From Lepidodermella squamata (Eukaryota; Gastrotricha): a stretch of DNA of 64,000 nt. The stretch spans positions 2,046,001 to 2,110,000 of the forward strand of contig JBLDXI010000004.1 of NCBI GenBank assembly GCA_047495785.1, given 5' to 3'. The first letter of the stretch is position 1, and each line of letters starts with the position of its first letter. This document shows, in pieces, positions 43,592 through 55,675 of this stretch. The notes beneath the pieces were generated by a model. That model made no database searches, was not told the DNA's origin, and saw only the letters and a list, made by a program, of their open reading frames with translations. The translations under genes and the position numbers were made by a program.

Positions 43592-44241
43592 AGAGACCAC
43601 TGAATGCAGACAGCAGGACAACATACGAGTGTGAATTTGTAGGCCAATTGTATGCGCTCTGACTGAAACGCCCTACCCTCTCAAATGTGTGAGTACAAAT
43701 TGATCAACCAACAACGCACTTTTTTCAAATAATAAAACTTTAAGGCTGCAATGAGCTATTTCAAATTCTTTCTCATTTATCACTGGTTGGACTTTTTTAA
43801 TTTAGCTCATTAGGTGCCGACAAGCAGCTTATTTCTCATGAAATCTGCTTTCAATGTACGTGATTCCAGATTCTCGGCTCAGCCAAGAACAGCCACGAAC
43901 TAATTTCCGTATTTTCATTCAAGGAAATTAACATTTAATGAAGAAAACCGGAAATAACTCGACGTTAGGTATTCCGATAATTTTGTTATTCCACGTGGTT
44001 TGATTTTCCACACAAGAATAAGGCCAATCGATGCCGACATTGAGCTATGGTGAATGGTGGCCGATCGATGGCTAAGGCAAGCAAAGACAGCTGCGTCTAG
44101 TGGGCTGCCGTTAATTATTAATCGCAACTCTCCAAAGTGATTGCTTTGCAACGCATACACTTGGCGTGCCACAACGTAAGATGAAGAGATGGAAGGGCAA
44201 TTTTTATACTGCTGATTGGAAAATTACTATTAGATTTAGCG
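43592..44241. other. Intergenic DNA between GPCR and channel B
   Basis: Aligns with 886-1493 of copy A. Non-coding; presumed 3' UTR of the receptor and promoter of the channel. Confidence 0.55.
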
Positions 44242-45747
44242 ATGCCTTCAAAATGGTCGCTCTTGCGCCTTGTCTTTCTCAGTGCTGTTCTCAAGCCATC
44301 ATTAGCTCAGGACGAAGAGGTGAAGCCGGACAGGTATTTGCCCCCAGGTGAGGCTTTCAAGCAGTCAATCACCGAGCGCTGCAATTTGAAGACGAAAACG
44401 CGGCCGTGCAGCGATTTCGACCAAGTCACAAATGTGACAGTTGAAACTTTCCCATACCGCTTCAGTGGCATTTCCGACAAGGAGCAATCGTAAACGAAAT
44501 CCTCCCTCGCAATGACAAGCCATGTTTTCCTTATCTTACTTCACAGGTATTCAATGATGATTGAGCTGGATTTCACGTGGCAACACCCGTGCGCTCAGTG
44601 GAGCGACAGCGATACACGGCTCAAATCGTTCGAATTGGTTGCAGTAGATTGCTGGTTTCCCAAAATACAACACATCAACGCAAATGACGATATCTCTAAG
44701 CTAACTACGTAAATTCTCAATTAGTTCATTCTTCTTCAAAAAAGTAGCAGAGGTCCGAAGATTTCAGGAGCAAAACCCACTCACCACTTTCTTTCATGCT
44801 TCCTGTTTTGCTATTTTCTCGGTTTCGAAGGCGGCAGGCACATCCTGCTGTCTTTCGCCTAATTTTTTGTTCTTTGCCATTTTCGATGAACAAATGACAT
44901 TTCCTTCTGTAGCACCATGGAGGCGAACAGCAAAATATACGTATGGCGCGAAGGAGTCATGCTGCTGCCCGTCGTTTCAGAGATCAATTCATTTTGCCCC
45001 CTCAAGTCAGTTACATACATACATACTTCACTCGTATCTGGTGTTAACATAATATCTTCCCAAATGTTCAGGCTGGCCAATTTCCCATTCGATAGCCAAA
45101 AGTGTAGCGTTGAGGTTGAGTCGTGGTTCGCATCAACCGAAGTTCGCCTGCAGCTGCCCGAGAACCAGACGAGCATCGACCACAGAATAGGCGATAATTT
45201 CATATCCGAAAACGACATTTGGGAGCTGGAAGGAACTACCGCGATTGTTGACGCCCACTCGTATCCAGGGGATGCGACAGGTAATCGGTACTACCGCGTG
45301 ATTTACGAGTTCACGTACCGGCGCAAATCGGCGTCTTACATCATGAACATATTCCTGCCCAGCTTCGCACTCCTCTCGCTGATGCTCTCCGTGTGGGTGA
45401 TGCCGCCGGAGCACCCGGACCGCCCCGGCTTCTGCATGACCGTCGTGCTCGCCTACACCGTCCTGCTGTCGATCGTCTCGGACTCGCTGCCGAAAACCTC
45501 CGAGCTCAGCTACACGCTCATCTTCATGGGCGCGCAGATGGTCATCGGCTGCGTTTGCACCATCTACGCTCTACTCACGTGCCAACTCGCACATATTCCA
45601 ATATTCAAGAAGCGAAATGTTACATTATTCCGGAAAGTGCAACTGACCCTCATTCGAGTGATAGACCTGGCTTTCTTTTGTATACTGCTTGTAACAAGCA
45701 TAACCATGGATAGCGTTGTTTTCAGTCGAATGATGTCTCAATCGTAG
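44242..45747 (+). CDS. Cys-loop ligand-gated ion channel subunit, copy B
   Basis: Exons 44242-44489, 44547-44708, 44913-45005 and 45072-45747 give 392 residues, with every intron in the same place and phase as copy A. The two proteins differ mainly at the N terminus just after the signal peptide (copy B is four residues shorter there) and in the loop before M1 (WELEGTTAIVDAHSYPGDAT against WELAGTTAIVIANTYPGDTT). That region lies near loops F and C, so ligand response may differ between the copies. The membrane part is almost unchanged: Asp -1', Leu 9' and the 25-residue M3-M4 loop are all kept. The two may form one heteromeric channel or separate homomers. Confidence 0.92.
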
Positions 45748-45758
45748 AAAACCTTTTA

Positions 45759-45764
45759 AATAAA
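45759..45764 (+). terminator. Poly(A) signal of channel B
   Basis: AATAAA 12 bases after the stop codon, equivalent to 3096-3101 in copy A. Confidence 0.7.
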
Positions 45765-45994
45765 GACGATTTGAAGAAGCTCGTATCTGCAAAGAACCTC
45801 ATGTTTCTAACCCCAAAAAAACATCCAAGGTTACCCTCTGTTCTCTGTCCAATGTTATCCTGTCTTCTTGTAAGCTGTCCTGTCTTCGTGTAAGCATGGG
45901 GATAACAAACGGTATAATCATGAACAATGGAATGCATCCACTATCACAAGTCCGTCTTTATCGGCAATGCTTGGCTGAGACAATGACGTAAAAC

Positions 45995-46253
45995 AGCTCA
46001 CGTGCCGCCTCTATCTACCTTTTTCGGAAGGAGTTCACGCAATAATGACCTCCTATTTGCTGTCACGTGATTTGGACAGCCTGTACAGCCAATATATAAC
46101 CGGACTGTGTAAACTTTGAATTAGAGTGAGACAAAAAAGCGACTCATTTGATAAGACAGCTCTGCAGGTGATAAGACTAAAAAAGCCCGATAGCTATTCT
46201 CATCCTCGCTTTATCAGCCCTATCAGTCGCCAGCATTTCACCAGTAACCTGTA
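45995..46253 (+). promoter_or_regulatory. Promoter region of ABCC transporter B
   Basis: Matches 3335-3580 closely. CACGTG boxes lie at 45999-46004 and 46064-46069 and TATATAA at 46093-46099, followed by the same GATAAG-containing block. Conservation of these sites while nearby DNA has drifted supports a regulatory role and similar expression of both transporters. Confidence 0.6.
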
Positions 46254-49200
46254 ATGTCACGTGAATTTTGCAAGTCTCAATTTTGGGTAAGTTCCATCCT
46301 CGCTCGCTGATCGAAAAAAACGTGTAAAATCACCCTTATTGCAGGACGTTGATCTAACATGGAACACGGATTTCCCGGATTTCACGCCATGCTTCGAGAA
46401 TACAGTGCTCATCATGGCACCGTGCGTGATTTTGGCCCTGACAGCGCCCATCTACCTGCTGTACATCTTCAAGTGCCCGATGAAGCGGTCAGAACCGCTG
46501 CCACTGACTAGACTCGGCGCAATCAAGTCGATTCTATCGATGGCTCTCACCTTCTTCGCCGCAATGAACTTCTTCCGAACTGTGAGTGAAGAAGTATCGG
46601 GCCTTGAACCTGAGCTGTCCTACTACTTTGGGCCTCTAATTCAAGCTCTAACTTTCATTTGGACGATAATCCTTATGCATTTGGAGCGGAAGGCTGGCGT
46701 CATCAACTCAGCGCCTCTCTTCCTATTTTGGGGCGTTCTGTCGATTTTAGGCATCGCACAGCTTCTCACTTATGGCCAATCGCCTGGCGAGAATGATTCT
46801 TACCGAGTCGTAGTTTTCAGCTTCTACTACGCCATTCTGCTCATTCAACTTGTGCTTTCGTGCCTGATCGAGGCACTGCCGAAACGCCTGAGGGACGACA
46901 TGAAAATCTCACCCGAAGCCAGGGCCAGCTTCCTGTCTTACCTCTCCTTCCACTGGGTCACATCGCTGTGTTGGCTTGGCTTCAAGAAATCCCTCGTGCA
47001 TGCAGATCTACCGAAACTACATCCTCGGGACGTTTGCGGCAATGTCGTGCCTCAACTCGAGCGGCACTGGTACGAAGAGCTGGAGAAGCGTAAGAAATTC
47101 CGCTCTGTCCTACTCGATCAGCCGGCTCGCAACGAGAAAGACAGCCTTGTTTCTTCACAACAAGCTAAAAAGTCGTATCAATCCGCCGCCGCCGATCAAC
47201 AAACTGTGACGATATCAATTACAGGCAAAGAATACGAGCCGTCCATCGTGAAAGCCCTGGCGAAGACCTACTGGCCACGAATCATCCTCTCGAATTTGGG
47301 CCGGTTGATTTTCGACCTGTGCAACTTCATGGGCCCAGTGACGCTGCAGTGGATGATCAGCTACACGAAGGACACGAAAGAGCCGTACTGGCACGGCTAC
47401 ATCTACGCTATTGCCATCTTCCTCACCAGCATCACCGGGTCTTTCTCGTTCAACCAATTTTTCCATCTCATGATGGTTACGGCCAGTCACATCAAGTCGT
47501 CGATGCTGACTCTGATCTACAAAAAGGCTTTGACGATGAGCAATGAAGCTAGGCGGCAATCGACTGTAGGCGAGGTTGTTAACCTTATGGCGGTCGATAC
47601 CGAGAGAATCTTGAGCTGTCTACCCTTCACGTGGGTAATTTGGTCCGCCCCTCTTCAGATTACAATCGCCATGGCAATGCTGTGGAACACGGTCGGGAGT
47701 TCTGCGTTAGCTGGGCTCATAGTCCTTGTATGCCTTATCCCAATCAACATCGTCGTTTCAACGCTGATCAAACGGCAACAGGCGAAGCAGATGGTGTTCA
47801 AGGACAGGCGGCTGCGTCTCATGACCGAAATTCTCATGGGCATCAAAGTTTTGAAGCTGTACGCGTGGGAGAACTCATTCGTTGACCGCATCAAATCATT
47901 CCGCGAGGAAGAACTCATCCTGTTGCGGCGATCGGCATACCTGAACGGTGTCTCGCAATTCACGTGGGTTTGCGCTCCTTACATGGTGCTAGTCGCCACT
48001 TTCACAACTTACACGCTAACCTCACCGGAGCCGTTAACTGCAGACAAGGCATTCGTAGCTTTGTCTCTTTTCAATCTGCTGAGGGGCCCTCTCGATATTC
48101 TGGCGATGGTCATCTCGCAACTCGCTCAGGCCTCTGTCGCGATTCGCCGACTCGGAAAATTCCTTCGCAGCACTGATTTGGACCCAGAAGTTGTCGATCG
48201 TATCAAGGACATGTCTAACGACGCCAATGCGATTGAAGTTAGCCGAGGTAAGTTCGCGTGGAACTTCAACGACAACGCTGTTCTGTCTAATGTCAACTTC
48301 AAAATCGGGCGGGGCAAACTGGTGGCTGTTGTCGGCCCGGTCGGCTGTGGCAAATCGTCCCTGCTCGCAGCTATTTTGGGCGAACTCGAAAAGGCGGCTG
48401 GCAAGGTTTCTGTCCGAGGCTCGACAGCTTACGTCGCGCAGCAAGCCTGGATCCAAAATGCGACCATTCGGAATAACATTCTCTTCGGCAGTGAATTCGA
48501 GAAGAATCGCTACGACCAAGTTATCGAGGCGTGTGCCATGAACCCTGACCTTCAGATCCTGGACGACGGCGATGCGACTGAAATCGGCGAGAAAGGTATC
48601 AATTTGTCGGGTGGGCAGAAGCAGCGAGTTTCGTTGGCTAGGGCTGTCTACGCTGATCGAGACATCTACCTACTGGACGACCCGCTCTCGGCGGTCGATG
48701 CACATGTTGGCAAGCACATTTTCGACAATATCGTCGGGCCGAATGGGATGCTGCGCAACAAGACTCGCGTTCTAGTCACACATGGCCTGCAGTGGCTGCC
48801 GCGGTGCGATGAGATCATCGTCATGCAGAATGGCACCATCTCGAACATTGGCTCCTTCCGAGACTTGATAGCCACCGATGCGACATTTGCCGCCCTGATT
48901 AAAGAACATTTGGCTGAGGCTGGTGGGGCGGAGGCGCTGGCGGAGGCTGAGCTGCCTCAACAGGCGCTAGAACTACTGCGACAAATCAGCAACGAAGACG
49001 CTAAGAAACAGCCAGTTGAGGAGGCTAAATCTTTAACAGCCTCAGCTAATCTCACGTCTTCGATCAGATCTCGGAAGGCTAGTAAAGCTGCCGAGATTAA
49101 GAAGCCGTCAATCAAAGGCCCTCCACCAACTAAATTGATCGCCGATGAGAAGCAACTGACAGGCGGGGTTAAAATCGCTGTCTATTGGTCGTTTTTCAAG

Positions 49201-51000
49201 GCGTTGAATCTGGTTTTCTTCGCCTGCTGGGTCGGCTTCTTCCTCGGCAGCCAGGGCTTTTCGACGTTTGGCAGCATTTGGCTGACAACTTGGACTTCGG
49301 ACCCGCTCCTAAACAATGCAACGCTAGCTAATACAACGGAGTACATGGATAAGTCGAACATGTACCTGGGCGTGTATGGTGCGGCTGCGGCCGGCCAGGC
49401 TTTCTGCATCCTAATGCAGTCGCTGTTTTTCGCAACTTCGTCGACCCAGGCAGCGAGAACTATGCACCAGGCCATGTTGGTGCGCGTCATGCGATGCGCG
49501 ACCGCCTTTTTCGATACAACCCCCATCGGCCGCATCCTTACTCGATTCGGTCGAGATACTGACGTGGTCGATAATTCGATTCCGCAAGTCATGCGATCTT
49601 GGATGACATCCCTCGTAAGTTGATTGCAAATTCGAAAATCAGATTTAAATCAATGTTTCCGTTTTCAGTTTCAAATCCTGATGTCGATTTTCATTGTGAT
49701 CTACGGCTTCCCGCTGTTCGCAATCGCAGCTGTGGTCATGGGCGCTTTCTACTACTTTGTACAGCGGTTCTACATCCCGACAACGCGCCAGCTGAAGCGT
49801 ATCGAATCCGTGACTCGAGCCCCGATCTACAACTACCTGGCCGAGACAGTCACCGGTGCGGCGACTATTCGAGCGTTCAACGCCCAGGGCCGATTTCAGG
49901 ACGAACTGACGAAGCGCATCGACACGAATCAAATGAGCTACCTGCCGAGCTCGTCTTGCAACCGATGGCTAGCCATTCGATTGCAACTCATCGGAAATCT
50001 GACGGTTTTCGCAGTATCCATGCTTGCGATTTTCTACCGAAGCACGACAAACAGCTCGATAGTCGGCCTAGTTCTGTCCTCGTCATTGCAAGTCACCAAT
50101 TCACTGACGATGTTTGTTAGGCTATCCTCAGACTTGGAAGCGAATATCGTTTCGGTTGAGCGGGTTCAAGAGTACGCTGTCCTGCCGAGTGAAGCTGACT
50201 GGGAAGTGCCGGAGAGGTCGCAAGGCCGAGATTGGCCTAAATCAGGACGAATCGCCTTCGAAAAGTACGAAACCCGCTATAGGCCCGGGTTGAAGCTGGT
50301 ACTCAACGGAATTTCGTGCGAGATTAGGCCCGGCGAGAAGGTGGGCATCGTGGGCCGAACTGGGGCTGGTAAATCGTCGCTGACCCTAGCGTTATTCCGG
50401 TTGATTGAGGCAGCAGGCGGGCGTATTCTGATCGATGGCGTTAATATCGCGGAGTTAGGGCTGCATCAACTGCGGTCGAGATTGACAATCCTCCCACAAG
50501 ATCCTGTTGTGTTCTCTGGCACGATCCGCCACAACCTGGACCCGTTCGACCGTCACAGTGATGCGACGCTGTGGGAGGCGCTCGACCACGCCGGCCTGAA
50601 AGACTTCGTCGCCGGTTGCGAGAAGGGCCTGTCGCACGAGTGCGGCGAGAACGGCGAGTCGCTGTCTGTCGGCCAGCGGCAGTTGCTGTGCCTGGCGAGG
50701 GCGTTGCTGAACAAGACCAAAGTGCTGGTGCTGGACGAGGCGACGGCGGCGGTGGACGTGGAGACGGACGAGCACATCATGAGCACGATCCGGCGCGAGT
50801 TCGCCGACTGCACGGTGCTGACGATCGCGCACCGCCTGCACACCGTCATGGACTCGGACCGCATCCTCGTGCTGGACCAGGGCCGTGTCGTCGAATTCGA
50901 CTCGCCCGCTGCCCTGCTTGCCAATGCGGACTCCGTGTTCGCCGGCATGGCTCGATCGGCGAAGGCTCGGCCCGGTGGTGATGATGAACTTGAAGATTAA
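46254..51000 (+). CDS. ABCC-type (MRP1-like) multidrug/organic-anion exporter, copy B
   Basis: Exons 46254-46286, 46345-49614 and 49669-51000 encode 1544 residues, one fewer than copy A (three prolines instead of four in the linker after NBD1). Domain order and all nucleotide-binding motifs equal copy A: GPVGCGKSS, LSGGQ and LLDDP in NBD1; GRTGAGKSS, LSVGQ and LVLDEA in NBD2. Amino-acid changes are few and mostly conservative (for example NEPNWHGY to KEPYWHGY in TMD1), while many third codon positions differ, so both genes look selectively maintained. A 173-bp tract in NBD2 is identical in both copies. It follows channel B in the same orientation with its own conserved promoter, so it is not an operon gene. 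Confidence 0.96.
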
Positions 51001-51041
51001 TTCAACACTGAACTGTGATCATTGTACGTATTTGAGATTCC

Positions 51042-51047
51042 AATAAA
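51042..51047 (+). terminator. Poly(A) signal of ABCC B
   Basis: AATAAA 42 bases after the stop, equivalent to 8366-8371. Confidence 0.75.
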
Positions 51048-51276
51048 AGCCATTTTTCCATTGATTCTCAATGAAGCGCTTTGAATTGCATTTTAGTTAG
51101 CTAGGTGTGCCTAAAAATGCGAAAATGAATTTCCTTCACACCGGTTTTTACTTGTCAGTTGCGTCGATTCAGCTGTACTCATCATTGAGCGCTTGTCAAG
51201 TGAAAAACTGATGATGGTCACGAGATCAAGGAATTAACAAGTCTTGATGAATCATTTCGCACACATAAAACTACTC

Positions 51277-51408
51277 GGGACTACTCCAAAACAAATGACA
51301 CCAAAATAAAAGCTACCATAACAGCCAAACTTTTCGATTGTTGCGCAACGAGAACAATCGGATTTTTTGGTCTCTTTCGTTTTTTCTTGGCTGTTTTGGA
51401 GTAGTCCC
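51277..51408. mobile_element. 132-bp MITE with 9-bp target duplication
   Basis: Inverted ends GGGACTACTCCAAAAC, flanked by AAACTACTC on both sides (51268-51276 and 51409-51417). Copy A keeps the empty site: a single AAACTACTC near 8597. The 9-bp duplication suggests mobilisation by a MULE. It inserted after the cassette duplication. Confidence 0.88.
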
Positions 51409-51541
51409 AAACTACTCAAGTCAGATTAATCTTTTTTATTCATCTATGGAAGAAGCGCAGTTCACTCAATGCAATGGTTAAATGAAAAGGGCTTTCTATA
51501 CTAAATAATTTAGAGAGAAGGGCTCAAGTTAGGCAGACGAG

Positions 51542-51592
51542 CTATACGGTTCATAGTTAGTGGCCTGCGTACCCTTCTGTTTCCTCGAATAT
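51542..51592 (+). mobile_element. Relic of a LINE 3' end
   Basis: CTATACGGTTCATAGTTAGT and the bases after it match the LINE 3' UTR at about 12002-12060. The sequence then changes to TA-rich DNA. Copy A lacks it at the equivalent place. Confidence 0.65.
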
Positions 51593-51811
51593 TATACCAA
51601 CATATTTTTTTTCATGAATATATTTTGCTATATATAATATATATTTAATAAATCATAATAATTATGTAGGAAATGTGCTGGGGATTATACAGAGTTAGCT
51701 TTGAAACATGGATTCTTAATTCTTAATAGCATAGCAGTTAAGGCAGCAGCAGAGTCGCTGATGACCGACGCCAGTTTGCCGGCAGTCTTTCACGGTTCAA
51801 TCATGTAAGGT

Positions 51812-52671
51812 TCAACCTCGATCTCTGATCGTGCTGCAGTTGTTAGAGTAGTTGTTTTCACTGAAGAAAAACGTAAAAGAATAATAAGTTGAAAATGAGA
51901 GTTTAAGCTTGACTGTTCACTCACATTATGCAGTTCTGAAAACGGATGCACGTACTGTTGTGGCGGGAAGGAAAACGTCATTATTTGTATCAGGTTGAGA
52001 TGGAGTGGAATTGTGATGTTAATGATTAGGCTAACCTCTGCGGGTTGCAGTTACGGTGCAGACAGTTCAAACAGTTGCTGAGAACGGTAGCTTGATTGTT
52101 TCCGACGTTCCTCGCAGATCTTTTGCACATTGCCTCGGTGATGTTTACGATGGTTTCGCACGATGGAGGCGGAACGAAATTTGGCAACTTGACGTTGGTG
52201 CAATTCTCGGGCTGGTTGGTGGCGTAGTCGATCCAAGCTTTGCACTTAGTCTGGTTTGTATTCACTTTAGGGCTGTAAATAAACCATAAGCAACAATGAA
52301 ACAATCGATGGTTCGACTCACTCGTACAAGGCCGTGTTGTTCACTGTCAAACACCTGAGTACGTACGAAAGCGAGTTTAAGAAGGTAAAAGAGATTCGGG
52401 TAAACATGTCAATTCTCACCGATGGCACAACAGAAGTTGCATGCCCCTGCCAGTCAGCGAGTGATTCGAGAGATTCGATGAGCATCTCGACCTGCAATCA
52501 AAGACATGAAAAGCACGAATACTATAGGATATAGTATTAGGGTGGTAAAAAAGCTCACCGAATGATGGTACTGACGCGCCTGGCGATGTTCGTGCAAACG
52601 TTCGATGGCTGATTTTGCATCGACGCGAAAGCAGCGAGACACACCACGGCAGTAGCTAATCTCGCGATCAT
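51812..52671 (-). CDS. Secreted 14-cysteine protein, copy B
   Basis: Six exons on the minus strand (52559-52671, 52420-52491, 52322-52354, 52036-52272, 51925-51954, 51812-51860), all joined in phase 2, give 177 residues. A signal peptide (MIARLATAVVCLAAFAS) is followed by 14 cysteines that line up one-to-one with those of the gene at 54676-55601, enough for seven disulfides. Landmarks are CHR-CL at an exon border, CLNCLHRNCN, TCIRFQNC and an ENNYSNNC tail. Several Asn-X-Ser/Thr sequons suit an extracellular glycoprotein. I recognise no named family; the CxxCxxxxCN spacing recalls Ly6-type folds, but the cysteine number is too high. It is transcribed towards the ABCC gene, tail to tail. A broken duplicate lies at 21994-24471. 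Confidence 0.8.
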
Positions 52672-52734
52672 AATTCAGTCAGTTGTTGTTGACAGTGCGA
52701 TGAGTGAAATGCAGAAATGTCTGCAGGGCGTCTG

Positions 52735-52742
52735 TATTTATA
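52735..52742 (-). promoter_or_regulatory. TATA box of secreted gene B
   Basis: TATAAATA in the context GCTATAAATACAG on the minus strand, 64 bases before the ATG. The same 13-base context occurs at the paralogue (55668-55675) with C in place of the final G side base, while copy A has a degraded version. Confidence 0.65.
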
Positions 52743-54045
52743 GCATATATCAGCACGATTGGTTTGAGCGGCGCGCGTCATTATCGCGTGCTCGCCGAGG
52801 TCGCGGCAAACGAACGCCAGTAGACGTTATAGCAGGTGAAGTTGAAGCTGAGCGTCAGGAAACCTTTGTTGCCAGCAGAAAGTGCCCTGTGTAGTAGCTA
52901 ACTCGTAGTAGGAAAAACAGTATAGCCAGCATCGTGTTGCGTTCAAGTCACTGGCGGCAGCTGTAAAGACGTAAAGAAATAGAGAAATTAAACAATTAAA
53001 GATATAAGAGGCGTCAATTACCGGAGTCGCGCCAAGCCTAATCGAATGACTGACCGACTATCTCTGCACTCATTGACTCAGTCAGTGGGTAGTGTGTTAT
53101 TCTAGATGATGGGGGTTGCCGTCAATCTCGTATAATTTTTCCCTACTACTATCATAACACGTGCAAACTTCAAGAAAACATGGCACGTTGAACGAAAAAG
53201 AATTGCATCGTGGTGTTATTAGAACGAGAAATAACGGAATATTCTATGCCTATGGCCATGGAGAAATAAAATTCCCCTCAATTTCGAACCCCGAGTGAGT
53301 TGGGCGCACGAATCGAGGGGTTCCAGAGAAGTTCCATTAAAGGCGTTCCATTTACCATGCGCGTGTAGGAATAACAAATCCCACCGGAATATCCATCAGC
53401 TAGATCAGAAAACAGGAAAATGTACGGCTCGAGCAAAGAGAATGAGAAACGTCAAGTTTCATTTGAAACGGGACTCGAGACGTGACGCGAGTTCAGCTAA
53501 TATTCGAAGTTTTCAATGCAGCAAAGCGAATTTTTTCATGAGGGTCACATGCATTTTGCAAATATCTTTTAGTCCTGCTCTGCTGGCAATCATAATCGGA
53601 ATTAGCCATGAATGAGCAGTTTGTTGAGCTCATCGACATCAGGTGGGCGATGTTGCATCGTATGAGCGTTCAGTTTTCAATTGTTCAATTGCTTCGCGAG
53701 ATTCACGTTGCTTTTCCAAGTAGAGAAGTTAAAAACAATGCCTATTTTACAACTTTCAAGCGTGTCGCTCGTAAAATTTACATTTATGAATGAAACCTAT
53801 AGAAGCAGCAGTTCATGTGCATTTGTTACAGGGTTTCGTGATAAGTAAATAATGTTCACCTGATAGAGGAAAAATGGTAAGAATACTACACTAAAGCTAA
53901 AACTTTAAAGCAAAAATGATTCGCGTAGAATTTATTGAGGAAATATTAATCTGCCTACCCGACTCAGATTTAACACTGGTGGACGGTTGACACATTCCAC
54001 TTCAGAAATAAATCCGAGTCAACGATAATATGATTCAATAACTGT
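52743..54045. other. Copy-B distal flank
   Basis: Aligns with copy A to about 25740. A 61-codon open stretch at 53608-53793 (plus) has a partly conserved partner at 25397-25564, but the frames differ after 35 codons and composition is not protein-like. No supported gene. Confidence 0.5.
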
Positions 54046-54675
54046 AAGAAGAAATTTTGAAGGATGGCAAAATATGCAGCAAACAAATTGATATTAAAAA
54101 TGCTTCAAATCGAATTAATTATTAGTAAGTATAAGTCTGCTTCGAATCGTTGGTTTGAGTGACAACTCTGGACATTTGTTCTCTATGGTTCAGCTGCATC
54201 AAAATCAGTTAGCTTTGATAATTCTGCGATTCTGCTTCCGCAAGTATGATCGAAAATATGAAGTTCCCCGTGCAATGTGGAGAAGAAATTCAGCCATGAT
54301 GCTTGCTATTTGCAATTGATGGCCAATATTCAGTCGCAAGTAGCGTATTATGTTAGCTGCTATCGCGATAGAAAACAAGAGCCTATACGTAGGTTGTGAT
54401 AGTGAATTAAGCAATTTTGGACTCCATCTGTATGCAAGAATGATGCGTGAATCGAGGTTCTGATGAGAGCGAGGATCGGTTCTAGAACTAACTGCTACCA
54501 AGCTGGTTTCCTGGAATAAAATAGACGATGAGAGAATAAGGAATAAGCAATGCGTATTATAGAAATCTTTATTCGAAGAGATTTTACTATCACGAGTCAT
54601 TTCATCAGGTCAGCTTATTTCCTGCTATCATTATGATGTATTGACGAAGCAACTTGTTGCGAGCTTATTGTATCA
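54046..54675. other. Intergenic DNA after the duplicated segment
   Basis: Downstream side of the third secreted gene; no gene or element recognised. Confidence 0.45.
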
Positions 54676-55601
54676 TCAGCCTCTGCCAGCAGCAGCCGCG
54701 CAGTTTTTCTCGTTGTTGTTCTTGCTGTTAAGGAAAAAAATCAATCTATTAAGATATCTTGATTGCTATTTAGTATCAGTCACTCACGTCATGCATGCTT
54801 GCTGGTTTTCGCATGTGCTGTTGCGGAATCAATCAATCCATCAATCAGTAAATCATTATGTAAGGGTGCGATGGAAGCTTACTCGTAAAAGTTGCACTTT
54901 TCGCCGAGGCACGCGAAGCACCTGGCGCTGCGCATAAAGTCGAATGCACCTCCTCCGTTGGACGATGACGCGCCCATGCAGATGGTTTTGGCGTTCGCCT
55001 CGACGGTTAGGCACCTCTCCGGCAGCTTGCAAACCTGCATAATGTGAAGATTCAAAATTCAAAACTCGGCCTCACGTAAGAAAACGGTCTCATGAAGACG
55101 TCAAGAAAGTGAAAAATGAAAGAAATGAATAGCACACCGTCGGTTGCTGTGTGACGTAAGCGATCATCAGCTGGCACGCAGTTTCGTTGGTTTTGTACGT
55201 TGTCCTATAATTTCGTAAACAAATCACTTGTGAAAAATTGATTGATTCTGCGACCTTTCGACTCACTTGATAGCTTCGGGCGTATCCTTCCACAAGCAAC
55301 TGCGGATTTCAAAACAAAACGTTGTTGATACTTGTTCTCGTTTTTTCTAGCAATTTCTCACCGGTGGCAGTTATTGAACGTTTCATTCTTCGCGCGCTCA
55401 GCCCACGATCCAGCGGGGGTCGGGCATTTCGTCCTGAAATCGATAGTAGATTCGAATATGATGAAAAGTAGCGATGAGAACTCACTCGATGACGGGCTTG
55501 AGGCGGGCTGTGCAAATGTCATTTGTAGAGCGGTTAGGCCAGTCAGCCGATGCGACGGCAACGAGCAGGCACATCAAGGCAGCAGAAACTCCGGTGATCA
55601 T
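54676..55601 (-). CDS. Secreted 14-cysteine protein, paralogue C
   Basis: Seven exons on the minus strand (55486-55601, 55362-55433, 55267-55299, 55138-55204, 54883-55034, 54788-54817, 54676-54724) give 172 residues. The signal peptide is MITGVSAALMCLLVAVASA. All 14 cysteines of paralogue B are matched, with exons 2, 3 and the penultimate one identical in length (72, 33 and 30 bases). The one structural difference is an intron after TQQPT that splits B's long exon. Landmarks are NCHR-CLW, VCKLPERC, CFACLGEKCN, TCENQQAC and NNNEKNC. Outside the cysteines the sequences differ widely, so this is an older duplication than A/B. Function unknown; a secreted, rapidly changing disulfide-rich protein of the gut lumen, haemolymph or cuticle is possible. 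Confidence 0.8.
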
Positions 55602-55667
55602 TTTTTTAAACAATATCAAACTTGATGGAGGATTTCGATGATGTGAACAAGCTCCAGTACGCGGCTG

Positions 55668-55675
55668 TATTTATA
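55668..55675 (-). promoter_or_regulatory. TATA box of secreted gene C
   Basis: TATAAATA within GCTATAAATACAG on the minus strand, 67 bases before the ATG, almost the same spacing as in gene B. Confidence 0.65.

Noticed and set aside
53608-53793. Small conserved open frame pair (with 25397-25564)
   Set aside because: Frames diverge after about 35 codons with length changes that are not multiples of three; conservation is no higher than in the surrounding duplicated DNA.
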